Shown: piece by piece, positions 37,130-48,345 of the stretch
Position numbering within the stretch: the first letter of the stretch is position 1
Layout of the letters: each line of letters starts with the position of its first letter
NCBI GenBank assembly: GCA_018389105.1
Contig: JACATO010000643.1
Coordinates: forward strand, 616,501 to 680,500
DNA from: Nautilus pompilius
Lineage: Eukaryota > Mollusca > Cephalopoda > Nautilida > Nautilidae
DNA: 64,000 nucleotides
Direction of reading: 5' to 3'
Program-made: the position numbers and the translations under genes
Notes under the pieces: model-generated
What the model was told of the DNA's origin: nothing
The model's database searches: none
The model's input: the letters and a program-made list of their open reading frames with translations, nothing else

Positions 37130-37240
37130 TTGGAAAGTCTCCTGATCAGAAGAAAACTAAAGTACCTGGAGGAAACTCAAAAGTTTTGTAGAGAGGAGTA
37201 AGAGAAAGAAACATGGGAACTGAATCTCAGATGCCACATT
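37130..37240 (-). mobile_element. SINE alpha core, antisense fragment
   Basis: The complement reads TGAGTTTCCTCCAGGTACTT and AGTTTTCTTCTGATCAGG, which is the core of the SINE alpha family. Head and tail are not preserved here, but a separate tRNA-like head lies on the same strand at 37440-37530. Confidence 0.55.
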
Positions 37241-37439
37241 GAAGAATGAGCACAGTATGTATTGCCTTCAACCTACAACAGTATCACTGTGGTGGTTCTT
37301 GCAAATATTTTTGTTTTGTTGTTCATTTTGAGCTTGATAGGCTGATGGTAAGTCATGGGACATTTGGAATTCTAACTGTATTTTCCCTTCCTCATCCTGC
37401 TGCTCTAATCTTTGCTTTTCTTGGATAGAAAAGCAGGAA

Positions 37440-37530
37440 AATGTTGATATGAATATGAGTCTGTAGGGTTATCGATGTCAAGAGCCAAGGCTCTAATGCA
37501 CCACAGAGCTACAAAGCCCCATGCTCACAA
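37440..37530 (-). mobile_element. tRNA-like SINE head
   Basis: The complement starts GGGGCTTTGTAGCTCTGTGG with a good A box (TAGCTCTGTGG), then TTGGCTCTTGACATCGATAA with a degenerate B box. It resembles a tRNA in layout but has lost base pairing, so I call it a SINE head and not a tRNA gene. It may be the head of the 37130 fragment, separated by an insertion. Confidence 0.55.
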
Positions 37531-38005
37531 AAGCTGTTTTATGGAAGATGCCCATGAAAATTTTGATTTCCAAAACAAGATGCTGTTTTTTTCACATGCC
37601 AAACAGGTATGGATTGAATTTGCTATGTAACAGGATCTGAAAGAATTGCAATGATCAGTCCTGGGAATTTTTTGTTGTTTGTCATAACATCACTTGTTAA
37701 AGTCAAATGATTGTTATTCCACATAGCAGCTTGTTGCCAACTTAGTTTTTAACAAGTCAGTTTGCTGACTAACACAGAGAATTTGTGAGAAATTTCAATC
37801 TTTCCAATATCTGCCTGCACTAGAAAATAAAATAAAAAAAAACACTTTTAAATAATATAACTTTCACGAATAGGATGTATTATCTTTAGAGGCATATTTA
37901 CTAATGTTTCTGTTGTAAATTCTTATAAGGCTATTAAATGGAAATAATATTTATTTTATTATTATATATATATTTGTGCTTGTACCATTTTTAAGAAAAA
38001 ATCCA

Positions 38006-38165
38006 CCAATACCTACAAGGGAGGCAGTGATACTGGTGCTACAGCTGTCCACTGGGAAGTGTTGCTAATCATTTGTCTTATGGTGGTCTGACACTCCAAC
38101 TTCATTTGGGAAATCCCTACTATAACTCTTCATTTTTAAGATACGGGAGAAAACTAATGCGGCTA
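38006..38165 (-). mobile_element. tRNA-type SINE family alpha, antisense tail and core
   Basis: It is collinear with 15486-15725: CCAATACCTACAAGGGAGGC at the 3' end of the element, GGGAAGTGTTGCTAATCA in the tail, and CATTTTTAAGATACGGGAGA in the core. The plus strand GGGAAATCCCTACT corresponds to the GGGGATTTC block of the 24815 copy. Confidence 0.6.
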
Positions 38166-38169
38166 CCTG

Positions 38170-39330
38170 ATGAACTATTCAAAAGTTTGGAAGGAAAGTC
38201 ATTTTTGCGAAAAAAACAAATGTTTATATATTTTTATTTAATTTTTGCAGTTTTATAATGTGTACATTTATATTACATCTGTAAACAATTTAAAAAAAAA
38301 AGCAAACTTTATTTTAAGTTAGATCTTTGATTGATCAAAATAACCCTATGTTCTTTATAGCATCTCTTTGATTTTGGATTTAAATAACTGATAAACAGCA
38401 ATTCTGCATTGATATTGGCCACCTATAGATAGGTCTATGATCTAGCCAGTCAGGTAATTGAAAGTAGTAGTTGAAAATGTAAAAGTGTGTACAAAATTGT
38501 AGAACTTTCATTATTTAATATAGAGTATTGGTATCAGATGTGGGTTGGACAAAACAAATTAGTCATAAAATACAAACTGTTTTATGTAATCTGCATAGCA
38601 GAATAATGTTTAAGAAAGAAATTGCTGAATGACTTGATATATTATCAAAGGTGTCCATTACAAGAAGGATACTAAGATAAGTAGTGACAAACATGAAATG
38701 AAATAGAGGACTATTTTATTAAGGTAGCAAGCAAGCAGATAGATACAGCCACAGAAATCACAGCATTACTCATTTTTTACAGGCACGCTGTCAGTTGGTA
38801 CGAAATTAAAGAAGCAGATGACTTCTGGCAGCTTAAAATAAAGCCACTTTCTGGTTTGTGGAATGAGAGGAGTGGTAAAATGTCAGAAAGGCATTAAACA
38901 TGCATAATTAGTCGAAATAGTGAGGAAAAACATACTAAATAAGTTTGTTACTCTTTAAATTATGAAATTTAATCAAGAATATTTTCTTATCAAGCAAAAT
39001 GTTTTTCACATTTGACAATGTAGTATCTACATGCATACCTTCATTCTTTTTTTTTTCGTACTGCATTTTTTTTTTTTATAAATATTAAGTTATACATAAG
39101 TTTAATGTTTGTATTTAGACAGTTTCTTCTTGTACACAGTTTACTTTTAAAATTTCCATGCATTTGTGTGCACTGAATTCATCTTTAAAAGATTTATAGC
39201 TAAGAAAGTACTTTAGTGAAAACATTGTATGGTCTGATAGAAACTACTTAATTGCAGAAGTCAGGTATCAGTTAGTTTGAAGGATTATTGTAGTCTCTTC
39301 TAAAATCAGTAGACTTGAATAAAAACTTTT
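38170..39330. other. AT-rich non-coding stretch
   Basis: No gene or clear repeat. T runs near 39045-39080. Confidence 0.55.
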
Positions 39331-39331
39331 G

Positions 39332-39415
39332 TACTAGGGACATTCAAATGAAACTTGGCTGAAACAGTATTACAGTAATACTATTTGGACAAGTTTCATT
39401 TGTGTGTCCTCAGTA
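39332..39415. mobile_element. MITE family B, copy with both ends
   Basis: TACTAGGGACATTCAAATGA with AACTTGGC opens it; GGACAAGTTTCATTTGTGTG with TCCTCAGTA closes it. The middle (AGTATTACAGTAATACT) is itself a perfect short palindrome, so the whole 84 bases fold on themselves. A MITE A copy starts 16 bases further on. Confidence 0.75.
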
Positions 39416-39430
39416 TTAGCTGATTTATTA

Positions 39431-39600
39431 GGGGAGACTATGGCTGGTTGTTAGAAGGGTAAGTTGTTACACTACCAGTAATTTTAAATTAAAGATGTAG
39501 GTGAGATTATAGTTTATAGTAAGGTCACACCACATACACTGATTACAGTTTATCTATACGTTTAATTAGGAATTATTAGTGCTGTAACAACTTATCCTCC
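39431..39600. mobile_element. MITE family A, nearly complete copy
   Basis: The left end is GGGGAGACTATGGCTGGTTG followed by TTGTTACACTACCAGTAATT. The right end is TTTAATTAGGAATTATTAGT and GCTGTAACAACTTATCCTCC. Inverted ends of about 45 bases enclose a middle shared with the half copy at 25219. Confidence 0.75.
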
Positions 39601-41289
39601 TTACAACTGGTTCTGATGGTATCTTCTATAGTATACAAAAACGTCCACCTACATTAATATGATAAATGAAGCCATTTATACTTTTGTTTAATGGACATGT
39701 GAAAATACTGGTTAAATCTTATTCTACATGCAAATAAGTGTATGTATTGTGAATATCAGTGGAAAAATCCAGGTTTTTATTTTTAGGATTCTGAAATAGT
39801 TTATATAAAGAGCAGTTTCTATGTAACTGCTGATGCATGCCCTTAACATTTTATCATCTTTTATTTGTTATTTAATGACAGCCGTAAAGAACCAGAAGCC
39901 CATCTTATATGTCAATAAATTTAACAGATAGCAAACAGCATGGCACAGACAGCCCATTTGGTTCTGTAATGCAGTTGTTAAAGAACTTCTTGGCAGGTAT
40001 TGCTGACAAATCTAATTACTTGTTTATCTCATTAGGTTAATATTATGTGCAAAAGGGCATGAGTTATTTTTGTATAGATAGAGAACTTATCTATCCAACA
40101 TTAGCTTGTTTTCTTCTGAATGTCTACTGAAGGTATTCCTGGTACTGAAAAGCTACAGCAAGTAGACATTTTCACACATTTACTGACTAGGTAACATAAA
40201 ATAATGTCTAGCCCAGTATGAATGATGCTTCAACTTATAATTTAAGTATCTAGTACTTTCAGTTTGTGAGATTGCACAAAAATAACATTTTCTTTGAACA
40301 TTTCCACATTTCAGAACATTTGTTCTCATTCTAACATATTTTTGTCAGCAGTTCTACTAAAGAATTTGAATAGGTTGAAAACTCTTGCTTGGGTGCAAGC
40401 TATTAAAATAAAAGAAATTATTAATCATGCATCAGTCTAGTGTTTGAAGAAAATCATTAAAACCTTTGTTTGATTTTACTTTTGTTATTTTCTATTAAAA
40501 GTATCACTCTGACATTCACAACCTTGTACTGGAATGATGTGAGAGGAAGCTGTAACAACTGCTGACATGCAAATTTAGTAGTTTTAATGTACATTCCGTT
40601 CTAAAACAAAGGGAAAAACCCTTAATTTTACATTGAATTGTTTTTTTATGAATTTCACTCTGAATGCAAAACAAGGTTGTTTTTTTACTTTTTTGTTAAT
40701 CTTTTAAAAATTATAAGTTTTTTCTTACACTTTAAATGTAAAGAAGACAGAGAAAAGCTAACCTTGCCAAAAATTTCATTTTGCTAGAAGTTATTCAGAT
40801 CTGATTCTTGGTAGGCAGCTGTTTGCATGTATAAGGGATGTTCAAATGAAATTAGGACAGATACAATTACAATGCCTTTATTTTCAGCTGGGATTTTTTA
40901 AAATTGTTTATTTTATAAACAGTTTACTATTTGTGGTTTATATATAAAAATGTTGAACAGCTTTCCAAAAAAAGATTCTTTAATAGTTTACTTTTTTGCA
41001 ATCTTGAGTAGTATGTTTGATAGTGGCTTCTCCTAAAGCAATGAAGATTGGCAGAAAAAATAAAAATGTCACCCCCTGTCATCTCATTTCACAAAGAATG
41101 GGTTGTTTCAGGAACTTCCTTATCGTTTTGTTGGTAACTAACTATTGAACCTCTGTGTTTTATATCTTTTTGCAGGAGAATATCACACTTTGTTTTCATT
41201 TTTTATAGCTTTTACAGGCTCTGTGTCTGTGACAGATATTTTAGAAGACTTTTAAGGTGGTGACATCTCTATTTTTGTTATACAGCGGA
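39601..41289. other. AT-rich stretch with one MITE B left arm
   Basis: At 40829-40876 TATAAGGGATGTTCAAATGA starts a MITE B whose right arm is lost. The rest shows no gene or named repeat. Confidence 0.5.
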
Positions 41290-41650
41290 GCTAGGCATGA
41301 AATCTATGAGTTATATCGAAACTGGTTGAGTATACATTAGGAATTCCATTTTCATCTGCTCACAATGCATCACTACAAAAACATGGTTGCCTATGAGCAG
41401 CCATTGGTAAACTGCTTGCAAGTCTTCAAAAGAAGATCCAAGGTTAATTAACTTTTTTGCCAAGCTTTTAGTAGAATTTTTTTTTTTTTTGACAAAGTTC
41501 TATATTTCAATTTCTTTGAGCATTTCACTGCACCTTCCATATTGATTTAATAACCAAATGTTTAGGTGGATGATCAGAACCTAATTCGAGTTTTCACAGC
41601 ATTGCATTTTGGAAGGATTTTCTAAATTACTAACAGATGAGAATCACATT
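41290..41650. repeat. Unknown dispersed repeat D, copy 2
   Basis: It aligns with 12590-12985 from about GCATGAAATCTATGAG to the TTCTAAATTACTAACAG block. Shared landmarks are TGCATCACTACAAAAACATG / GGCATTGCTATGATAAAAAC and GATCAGAACCTAATTCGAG / GATCAGAACTTAATGGTGAG. Neither copy shows terminal repeats. Confidence 0.55.
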
Positions 41651-44098
41651 AAAAACTGTATACATAGGCACTCTAATGTTTATTTAATAGAATTCTGAAA
41701 ATATGCTCTTATAACTAACAAGATGTCTGTAGGCAAGTTGAAAATTTTACTTCATTGACTTTCTTTTTGATAGTTGGTTTTTTTTTTTTTCCATTAGATT
41801 TTTATGTAGAAATTTTTACAAACCTGATAGAACCAGGAGATAAAACTATGATAGTAAGCAATCATCAAAAACTGAATAAAGTTTCTTGTTCTATGGGATG
41901 TCATGGGCAAAACACACGCATGCAAAAAAAGAGAGACAAAAAAAATTGAATAGCTGGAAAAATTTTCCTCAATCAAACAAACTTGTACCTGAAAAAGAAC
42001 AATCATGCAAAGGGAATGTCACAGGGCTAGATTTATAGGATATTATGGAAATGTGAAGAGTAATCAATCAAACAGAGAGCTAAAAAAGAACAGAAAATAA
42101 TCTGATGATTCAGGGCAGGATTCTGATTCTTCTTATGTAAATGCAAAAAGATTCATACTTTGGAATTTGTAGAGGATGTAGGTAGAAATTCTTGAATTAT
42201 TCATAGAAAATGTATGACATGGGTGTAGCAACATCATCAAGAAGGTTCAAATGTCTCTTAGCAAACCTTTGTACATTATCTGGATATTTTTGCTGATGAT
42301 CCTTAGAAGGACATTTTAGGAAATACACTGTACCACTGAAATTTGACCCTTAAATAGAAATAGTTGCATTTGCATTTCATTGAGTAAAATTGATTTTGTT
42401 TGGGCTCTAAGGATTTTTTAATTAGTAGTTTTGTTTTTAAATGTATGGTACTGAAACATAGATAAGATGTATCCATTGACATTAGCTTTCATTATGTCTA
42501 CACTGACTCTGATTTTTGTTTATAAAAATTTTAATGCAGATTTTTATACTTAGATGAATAAGATCATGTGATTTGGCAGTAGATATTTTCCACAATTAGT
42601 TCTTACATGATTATAATTCTTTTTGTTTAGTAAAAATTGCTGGTAGAACACAAATTGTACGATATAGATATGAACTATCCCTATACATGATCTCAAACTT
42701 ATTTTGGTAGAACATTCCATAATTTAAAAATAAATGCTCAAAATACACTTCTTTTTTTTTTTTTAATGTAACTAAGAACCTTAATGAACAATAGATACTG
42801 CCTGAAGTTCTGAGTCAAATCTGTGCTGATTTATTCAACAATTTAAAGTCTCTCCTAAATTGGCACATTACCAAATGGTGTAAACAAAAGTGTCTAAAGT
42901 TTTTATTCATAATATAAGTTGGACAAACTGCTGATCTTTCTAGAACTGTCCACAGTTTTAACACACATTGATACTACACCACTTGGTTTCAATGGTAGAC
43001 TAACTAATAAATTATCAGGTGCATATAATAAATAAATTATTAAATGTAGTCTCCAAAGTATTGGTATAAAACTATCTTGTGCATTTTGCCTCTTTTGAAG
43101 TGAGAAAAGAGAAAGTAGTAACATTAAAATCCATATAGCACAACCAGTCACACCATACAACTTTGATGCATCTATTGTTTCATTGTCTTCATTACAGGAG
43201 TGAAATAATCTAAAGTTTAAACTGACTAGAATCTCCTTGAAATTAATAATATAGATAAATTATTCCAAAATAAAAATAAAATGATTTTGTTATGGAATAA
43301 TATTAAGTTAATTTCTTGACAGAGTGCAATGTTTCTTAAATACTACGATCACCAGGATTGATTCTTTTTTTAGAAGCTTTCAGGTGTGTAATCCATACTT
43401 TAAATGCACCACAATGAATGATTTACCAAAACCCATAAATAGTTGATTAACTTAATTTCTGTGCACAGATGTCAACATTATGTATGTTTTATTATCTTCT
43501 TCGCTAATATACTTAGTAATAATATGGAATACATTTTATGAATTTACTAATTTATGACAAATTGTGTGATGGGAAGGTGTCTTAAGTCTCTTTTTAAAAG
43601 ATGATGTTGAATGTGAGCAGAGATTTCTCTGCAAAAGCATGGAAGAGTTGGTCTGTTTATTGATTTCTCCTGAAGTTGTCTGTCAGTCTGAAATGATTCT
43701 AGAACTGAAATTTGTAGGATTACACATGTCCAGTTTGTAAGCTTATAGAGCCACCAATTAGTGTGACAAAATGGATGAGAAGTATGATTTTTTCCCCTTT
43801 TTTTGACAGATTGTGTGCATAGATTATTTTGAATATTATTCTGTGAAGTACTTCTAGACAGCAATCCAGATTGCCTAGACATGCCTAGTGCAGAAGAGAA
43901 AAAATTACATCTTTCTTACATGCAAATGTTATTACCTGCATATAGCCAGTGCTAACAGAGTGACAAAGGAAAGAAACAAGCAGAGACAAATTGAAGGGAG
44001 TGAGGATATACATTTAAAATATTTTATAGTTATAAAGATTTTTAAAGAAAAACAAAAAATGCTATTGATTCCGGTTGTTTTCTGTACAATCCCAATGT
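41651..44098. other. AT-rich non-coding stretch
   Basis: No gene supported. The longest frame is 111 codons on the minus strand (43547-43882); it has no recognisable domain, no hydrophobic leader and no flanking signals, so I regard it as unassigned. Confidence 0.5.
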
Positions 44099-44099
44099 T

Positions 44100-44345
44100 T
44101 TTTAGGGTTAGAAGTCTCCACACTTTTTTCTTTTTTTCCGGGTTTAGATTTTGCCTCTATAATCATGTTACTTTATTTACACTTAGGTGCTCGCACAATC
44201 GTATCCTGTAAGGGTTAGATGTTCCTACATATTCTCTTAGGGCTAAGTATCTTTATAATCATGGTTTTTAAGGTTAGGCATTCTCATTATCTTATCCTCT
44301 TAGGATTATCATCTCCAGAATCATATTCTTATAGGCTTAGTTTAG
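44100..44345. repeat. Decayed tandem repeat with AGGGTTAG core, unit about 31 bp
   Basis: About eight successive units start with a variant of (T)AAGGGTTAG (AGGGTTAGAAG, GGGTTTAGATT, ACTTAGGTGC, AAGGGTTAGATG, AGGGCTAAGTA, AAGGTTAGGCA, AGGATTATCA, AGGCTTAG). Each continues with a TCT/TCC stretch and an ATAATCAT(A)TT(C)TT-like end. Units are about 70% alike, so the array is old. Confidence 0.65.
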
Positions 44346-44527
44346 TGTGAGGAACTAGAGAGCATGGCTAGTATTCAACTGGTTCATGTGAGTCCATCGT
44401 ATTTTGCATGTGGGTTATCAATCTTTTTGTTTGAGATTATCTGCTGGAATTTCTTTATTGAGTACATGCTTTTGTTCTATGTGGTTTATATAAGACTTTC
44501 ATACAGTACATATTGGAATAAGAGGTG

Positions 44528-44780
44528 CAGCCAGTGAGTGGTTTGACTACTGGACTGGCATTGTTGAGGGACAGAATTTGCTTGTTGGTTTGGACAGATT
44601 TGGTTTGATGTACCTATCTGGCATCTTGCTCTTCTTCACCAGTGGATCTCATGGGTTTTCTCCTTCACATCTAAAAATTAAGTTTTGATAAGTTTTTATT
44701 GGTACTTCTGGATTATGAGTAGTAGGTTGTCTGATGCTACCTAAGGGTGTGGTTGCTGTGCGGACAGCAGTTCCTACACT
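44528..44780 (+). mobile_element. tRNA-type SINE family alpha, nearly full copy
   Basis: The head GAGTGGTTTGACTACTGGAC is followed by TTGGTTTGATGTACCTATCT, TTGCTCTTCTTCACC, TGGGTTTTCTCCTTCACATC and TAAAAATTAAGTTTTGATAA, then a tail with GATGCTACCTAAGGGTGTGG. Block order and orientation match 48070 and 49975. Confidence 0.75.
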
Positions 44781-45473
44781 GTAAACAAACTCACACAAAC
44801 AGGTGTTTGCAATTTTTGAATAGTCATCTTTGGTTATGAAGGATGACCATTATTTTTATTAAAATAAGAATTAGTTTACTCTGAGATTGGTGGCAATGTG
44901 ATTTGGTTTAAGGAAAATACAGTATAATGGTTAGGGTTATTGATAGATGTGGTTTAGAAATGTCAGAGAAGTTTCTAATTTGAAAAAAATAGCTTGTATT
45001 TTGTTTGCTTACATTTTTCATACAAGGTTAGTCCTATTGCATTAGGAAGCAAAAAGAAAGGAAAATCTATTATTTGCTGATATTTGGCAGAGTGATGTCA
45101 AAATAAAGTTTGTGTTAGTTAGTTAATTCTGCAATGTGATAACCATTCTTCACCAGGAATGTTTTGCCCTCATGATCCTACTATTATTGTCTTGTGATCA
45201 ATCGCATGTGATGTACTTCTGATGCAGCCACTATGGAAATATGTGATGAAGGGACTCTACTCTGGTCAGTACAGAGCCTGGCTACCATTATTGGAGCATG
45301 TTCTAAGAAAAGATGTGATAGAGAAAAACTGTGTAGTTATAGTTTTAAAAATGATGATGTGTCTTTCTTTAACATAAGATTTAAATAAATAAATGCAGAA
45401 TATGCAAAAAAAAAAGTAGAAAAATTGAAGGTCTTAGCTTGGTGTTTTTGTTTTTAACGATAATTTGGTTAAA

Positions 45474-45497
45474 TTATATATATATATATATATATAT
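45474..45497. repeat. (AT)n microsatellite
   Basis: About eleven pure AT dinucleotides. Confidence 0.9.
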
Positions 45498-45499
45498 TG

Positions 45500-47620
45500 T
45501 TGGTAAAGAGCACATTAATGTAAACAGGTTAGTTTTTTTCATACCATGCTGATGATCATAAGCTGATAGTACAAGAAAGAGCATTCTTGACTGCATTTCC
45601 TTAGGATACTTTCACAAGTTAAGTGATTGAAGTGTTAAGTGCCAGTATTCTTAAAAAGAAACCTGAGCGTCTTTTTAATCTTTTTTTTGTTTGTTTTTAA
45701 TAATGAATTTACTTTGAAGTTTTAAAATCATCTTCACACTATAATCATCTGTGTGTATGTGTCTGCTATCTATATCTTAAGTGACAAGAAAAAATGGTTT
45801 GTATTGTAAACATGGCATATTACTTTTTTCCATTTCAAATAGTTTAAACACAGTCTTAAAAAAATTGTGAATGTTTTGTTTTACTTTTGACTACGATTTC
45901 TTCCTAATTTCTGGACTTGCACTTGGAATCCAACATCGCATCAAGTGTATATATAGTTTCAAGGGTTTGCATTTTCATTCTGGTTGACCAATAAACCAAA
46001 GAGAAATAAAGTAATTTTTTTTTAGTGTTTTCAGGTGATTACTGTTGATGTATACATTATTCCTGTGCAGGGGTCTGTAAGAGCAATGGACAACTTAGAA
46101 TAGTTTTGAAAGAAACTGAAATTTCATGAAACATTCACCATGTTTCTGATTACTGTTTTTTAACTCATGGAAAGAAGACTTAAAAAAATGTAGGGGGGGA
46201 TTATCTTCTCAAATGTTTTAACAGGACTTTTAAGTTTCAGAGATTTAAGTGCTTAGAAGATACCCTGTAAATAATAAATTGTTTGTTTGTTTGTTATATA
46301 TGCAGATTGTGTTTATCACTGCACATAACTAAATTTTATGTCTGGTATTTTGGAATCCCATAAACATTGGTTATCAGGGGAAGAAGGTTAGTGTAGTATG
46401 CTATAATGGATCGGAGCCATGTTTGGTTTCTAGCCAGATTGGTTTTCTTCCTTTTCTCCTAATCTGGTGAAGTTGTTGATATTAGGCCAACATATTATAT
46501 CATACGTAGGCACGGAGACTTCTACTGGGGTATCCTATGCTTCTTGCACCTCTGAGCATACAGAAGAAGAGAGGAGTTAGTATTTTTCCTTTAACTTTGG
46601 TTTACACTCTGCTTTTGACACAGCCATTTATACTGCTAGCCTACTGCCACTCAATGATTTTGTCTTTTTTATTCTGGTACAAAATTAAACATAGCCCTAA
46701 ATTTGGTTTTTCTCTTCCCCAGTACTAAACATGTTTTTCTGTAGATAGACTACATAAATGAATAGAAATTGTGCAAAAGCATGAGAGTTCCCACTGAAAA
46801 GGAAAGAAAAAATAGGAATAGAACCCATGACTAGTAGATACACACAATAGAACAATTGTAATAGCCATTAGCTGCTGATTTTTAGAACACAGTTATTGAT
46901 GCTGAATTTGTATTCATTGAAACATTTTCTCCAATGGAGAATGTGCAACCTCAAGTAAAATGCACTGGGACAAAAGATGCATGGTTGTATTTCCATATAA
47001 ATTTCACCTATTTACATCATGATGCCAAGAAAGAATTAAAAAGAAGTTCTAATGATGACTGTTATATAGATTTTATGTATTTTATTAAGAATTCATGTTA
47101 GTTTGGCATTTTGCCAGATCTTGCTGATCAATAACCATGGATCTGTGTACGTCAAGTGCCAAGCTATAGATCTCATTTATTGACTTAGCAATATCTTTTA
47201 AACCACCTTTGTTTTCTTTTAATTAAAAATAATACTAACATTTGGATGAAAATTTAACAGGATGCAATTTCTATTCATGTTTCTTTTATTTTTAATATTA
47301 ATTTTTGTTTTCAGGAAATTGGAAGGGAATATTTTGGTTTTAAAGAAATATCAAACCATTCACATGATGATGTTCTTTTTCTTTTTTAATACTTGATTGT
47401 TTTTTTTTAAGCAATGAAAGTTTCTGAAAATACTAGACACTTTACATATAATATGCTGTTCATTTGTTTGCTTATTACCTTATTAAATGTGCAATGTTCT
47501 CAGTCATAAGAAATCTGGAATATTGTCTTACATGCTATATTAAAAATTTGGATAACACTGTTGTAAAAGCTATATTTGCCTTAAGTTTTAAATTTGTCCA
47601 GAATTAGAATTCACTAATGA
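45500..47620. other. AT-rich non-coding stretch
   Basis: No gene seen. A TTTG repeat sits at 46283-46297. The patch at 46385-46500 resembles a SINE body (GGTTTTCTTCC...TCTCCTAATCT) but is too diverged to call. Confidence 0.5.
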
Positions 47621-47624
47621 GTCT

Positions 47625-47815
47625 GCGTGAGGATGGGATGTACAATGCTGCTGTTGACCATCTTGGTGTTCACCTCTGCACCATGCAGCGAGATAGGTAG
47701 TCCTGTAGTGGATTCTATCCCGTTGTAACACCAGGGGAAATTGTATTCATATAGTTTATCCAATCAAGGATCCACAAAGAAACAGAAGAAAGAGCCTACA
47801 TCAAGTCAAAAAAGT
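47625..47815 (+). pseudogene. Possible Tc1-like transposase N-terminal relic
   Basis: One frame reads DGMYNAAVDHLGVHLCTMQR, resembling the HTH of Tc1 transposases (GM...AVA..LGV...TI.R), and continues after a stop with VVTPGEIVFI and SRIHKETEERA, where Tc1 has RPRVTTPxxDxxI...HLR.R...A. In-frame stops show it is dead. No catalytic part is visible downstream before the SINE at 48070. Confidence 0.5.
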
Positions 47816-48069
47816 AAAACCATGCCCATGCAGTATATGAAAAGAAATGGAAAGCAAAATATCCTACTCTCTTTCAGATGCTTGCTATATACTCCTAGAT
47901 GACTATCTTCTACCTACGAATTGGGCATAGCCATCTGAGAGTGAATACGCACCATATGATAGGATAAGAACTGGCAACATACAACACTATCACTGTAGAA
48001 CTGGTGTGTGGACAAGAGTATTATATGAGATTTAAGAGATGCAGTATAGTCAAAAAGCACATTCTCAGA

Positions 48070-48345
48070 GTGAGTGACACTGAAATCCAATAGTAGACTC
48101 TTAGATTACTAAGATTGAGGACCTGGATATGATTCTACTATGGACTGACTCTATGCACCTCCCTGCCAGCCATGTGGGTTTCTGCAGAATCTCTCGTTTT
48201 CTTCTGTATCTAAAAATTGAGTTTTAGTAAGGTTTTTCCATGCTGAAGGTGCTGGGCTCCATGTAGTGCAGGATTGGCATCATTTCCTAGCAATCAATCA
48301 TGGCTCTATGCTACCTCACCAAAGTTGCCTCCTGTGTAAGCATCA
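48070..48345 (+). mobile_element. tRNA-type SINE family alpha
   Basis: The head shows TTACTAAGATTGAGGACCTG and the B-box-like GGATATGATTCTAC. The body follows with TATGCACCTCCCTGCCAGCC, ATGTGGGTTTCTGCAGAATC, GTTTTCTTCTGTATCTAAAA and GGTGCTGGGCTCCATGTAG. Confidence 0.75.

Noticed and set aside
37440-37530. Possible genuine tRNA gene
   Set aside because: A and B boxes are recognisable, but stems do not pair and the B box is degenerate; it fits a SINE head better.
43547-43882. 111-codon minus-strand frame
   Set aside because: No domain, start context or neighbouring exon signals recognised; length is compatible with chance.
46385-46500. Possible further SINE alpha copy
   Set aside because: Only short T/C-rich blocks resemble the body; head and tail cannot be aligned.
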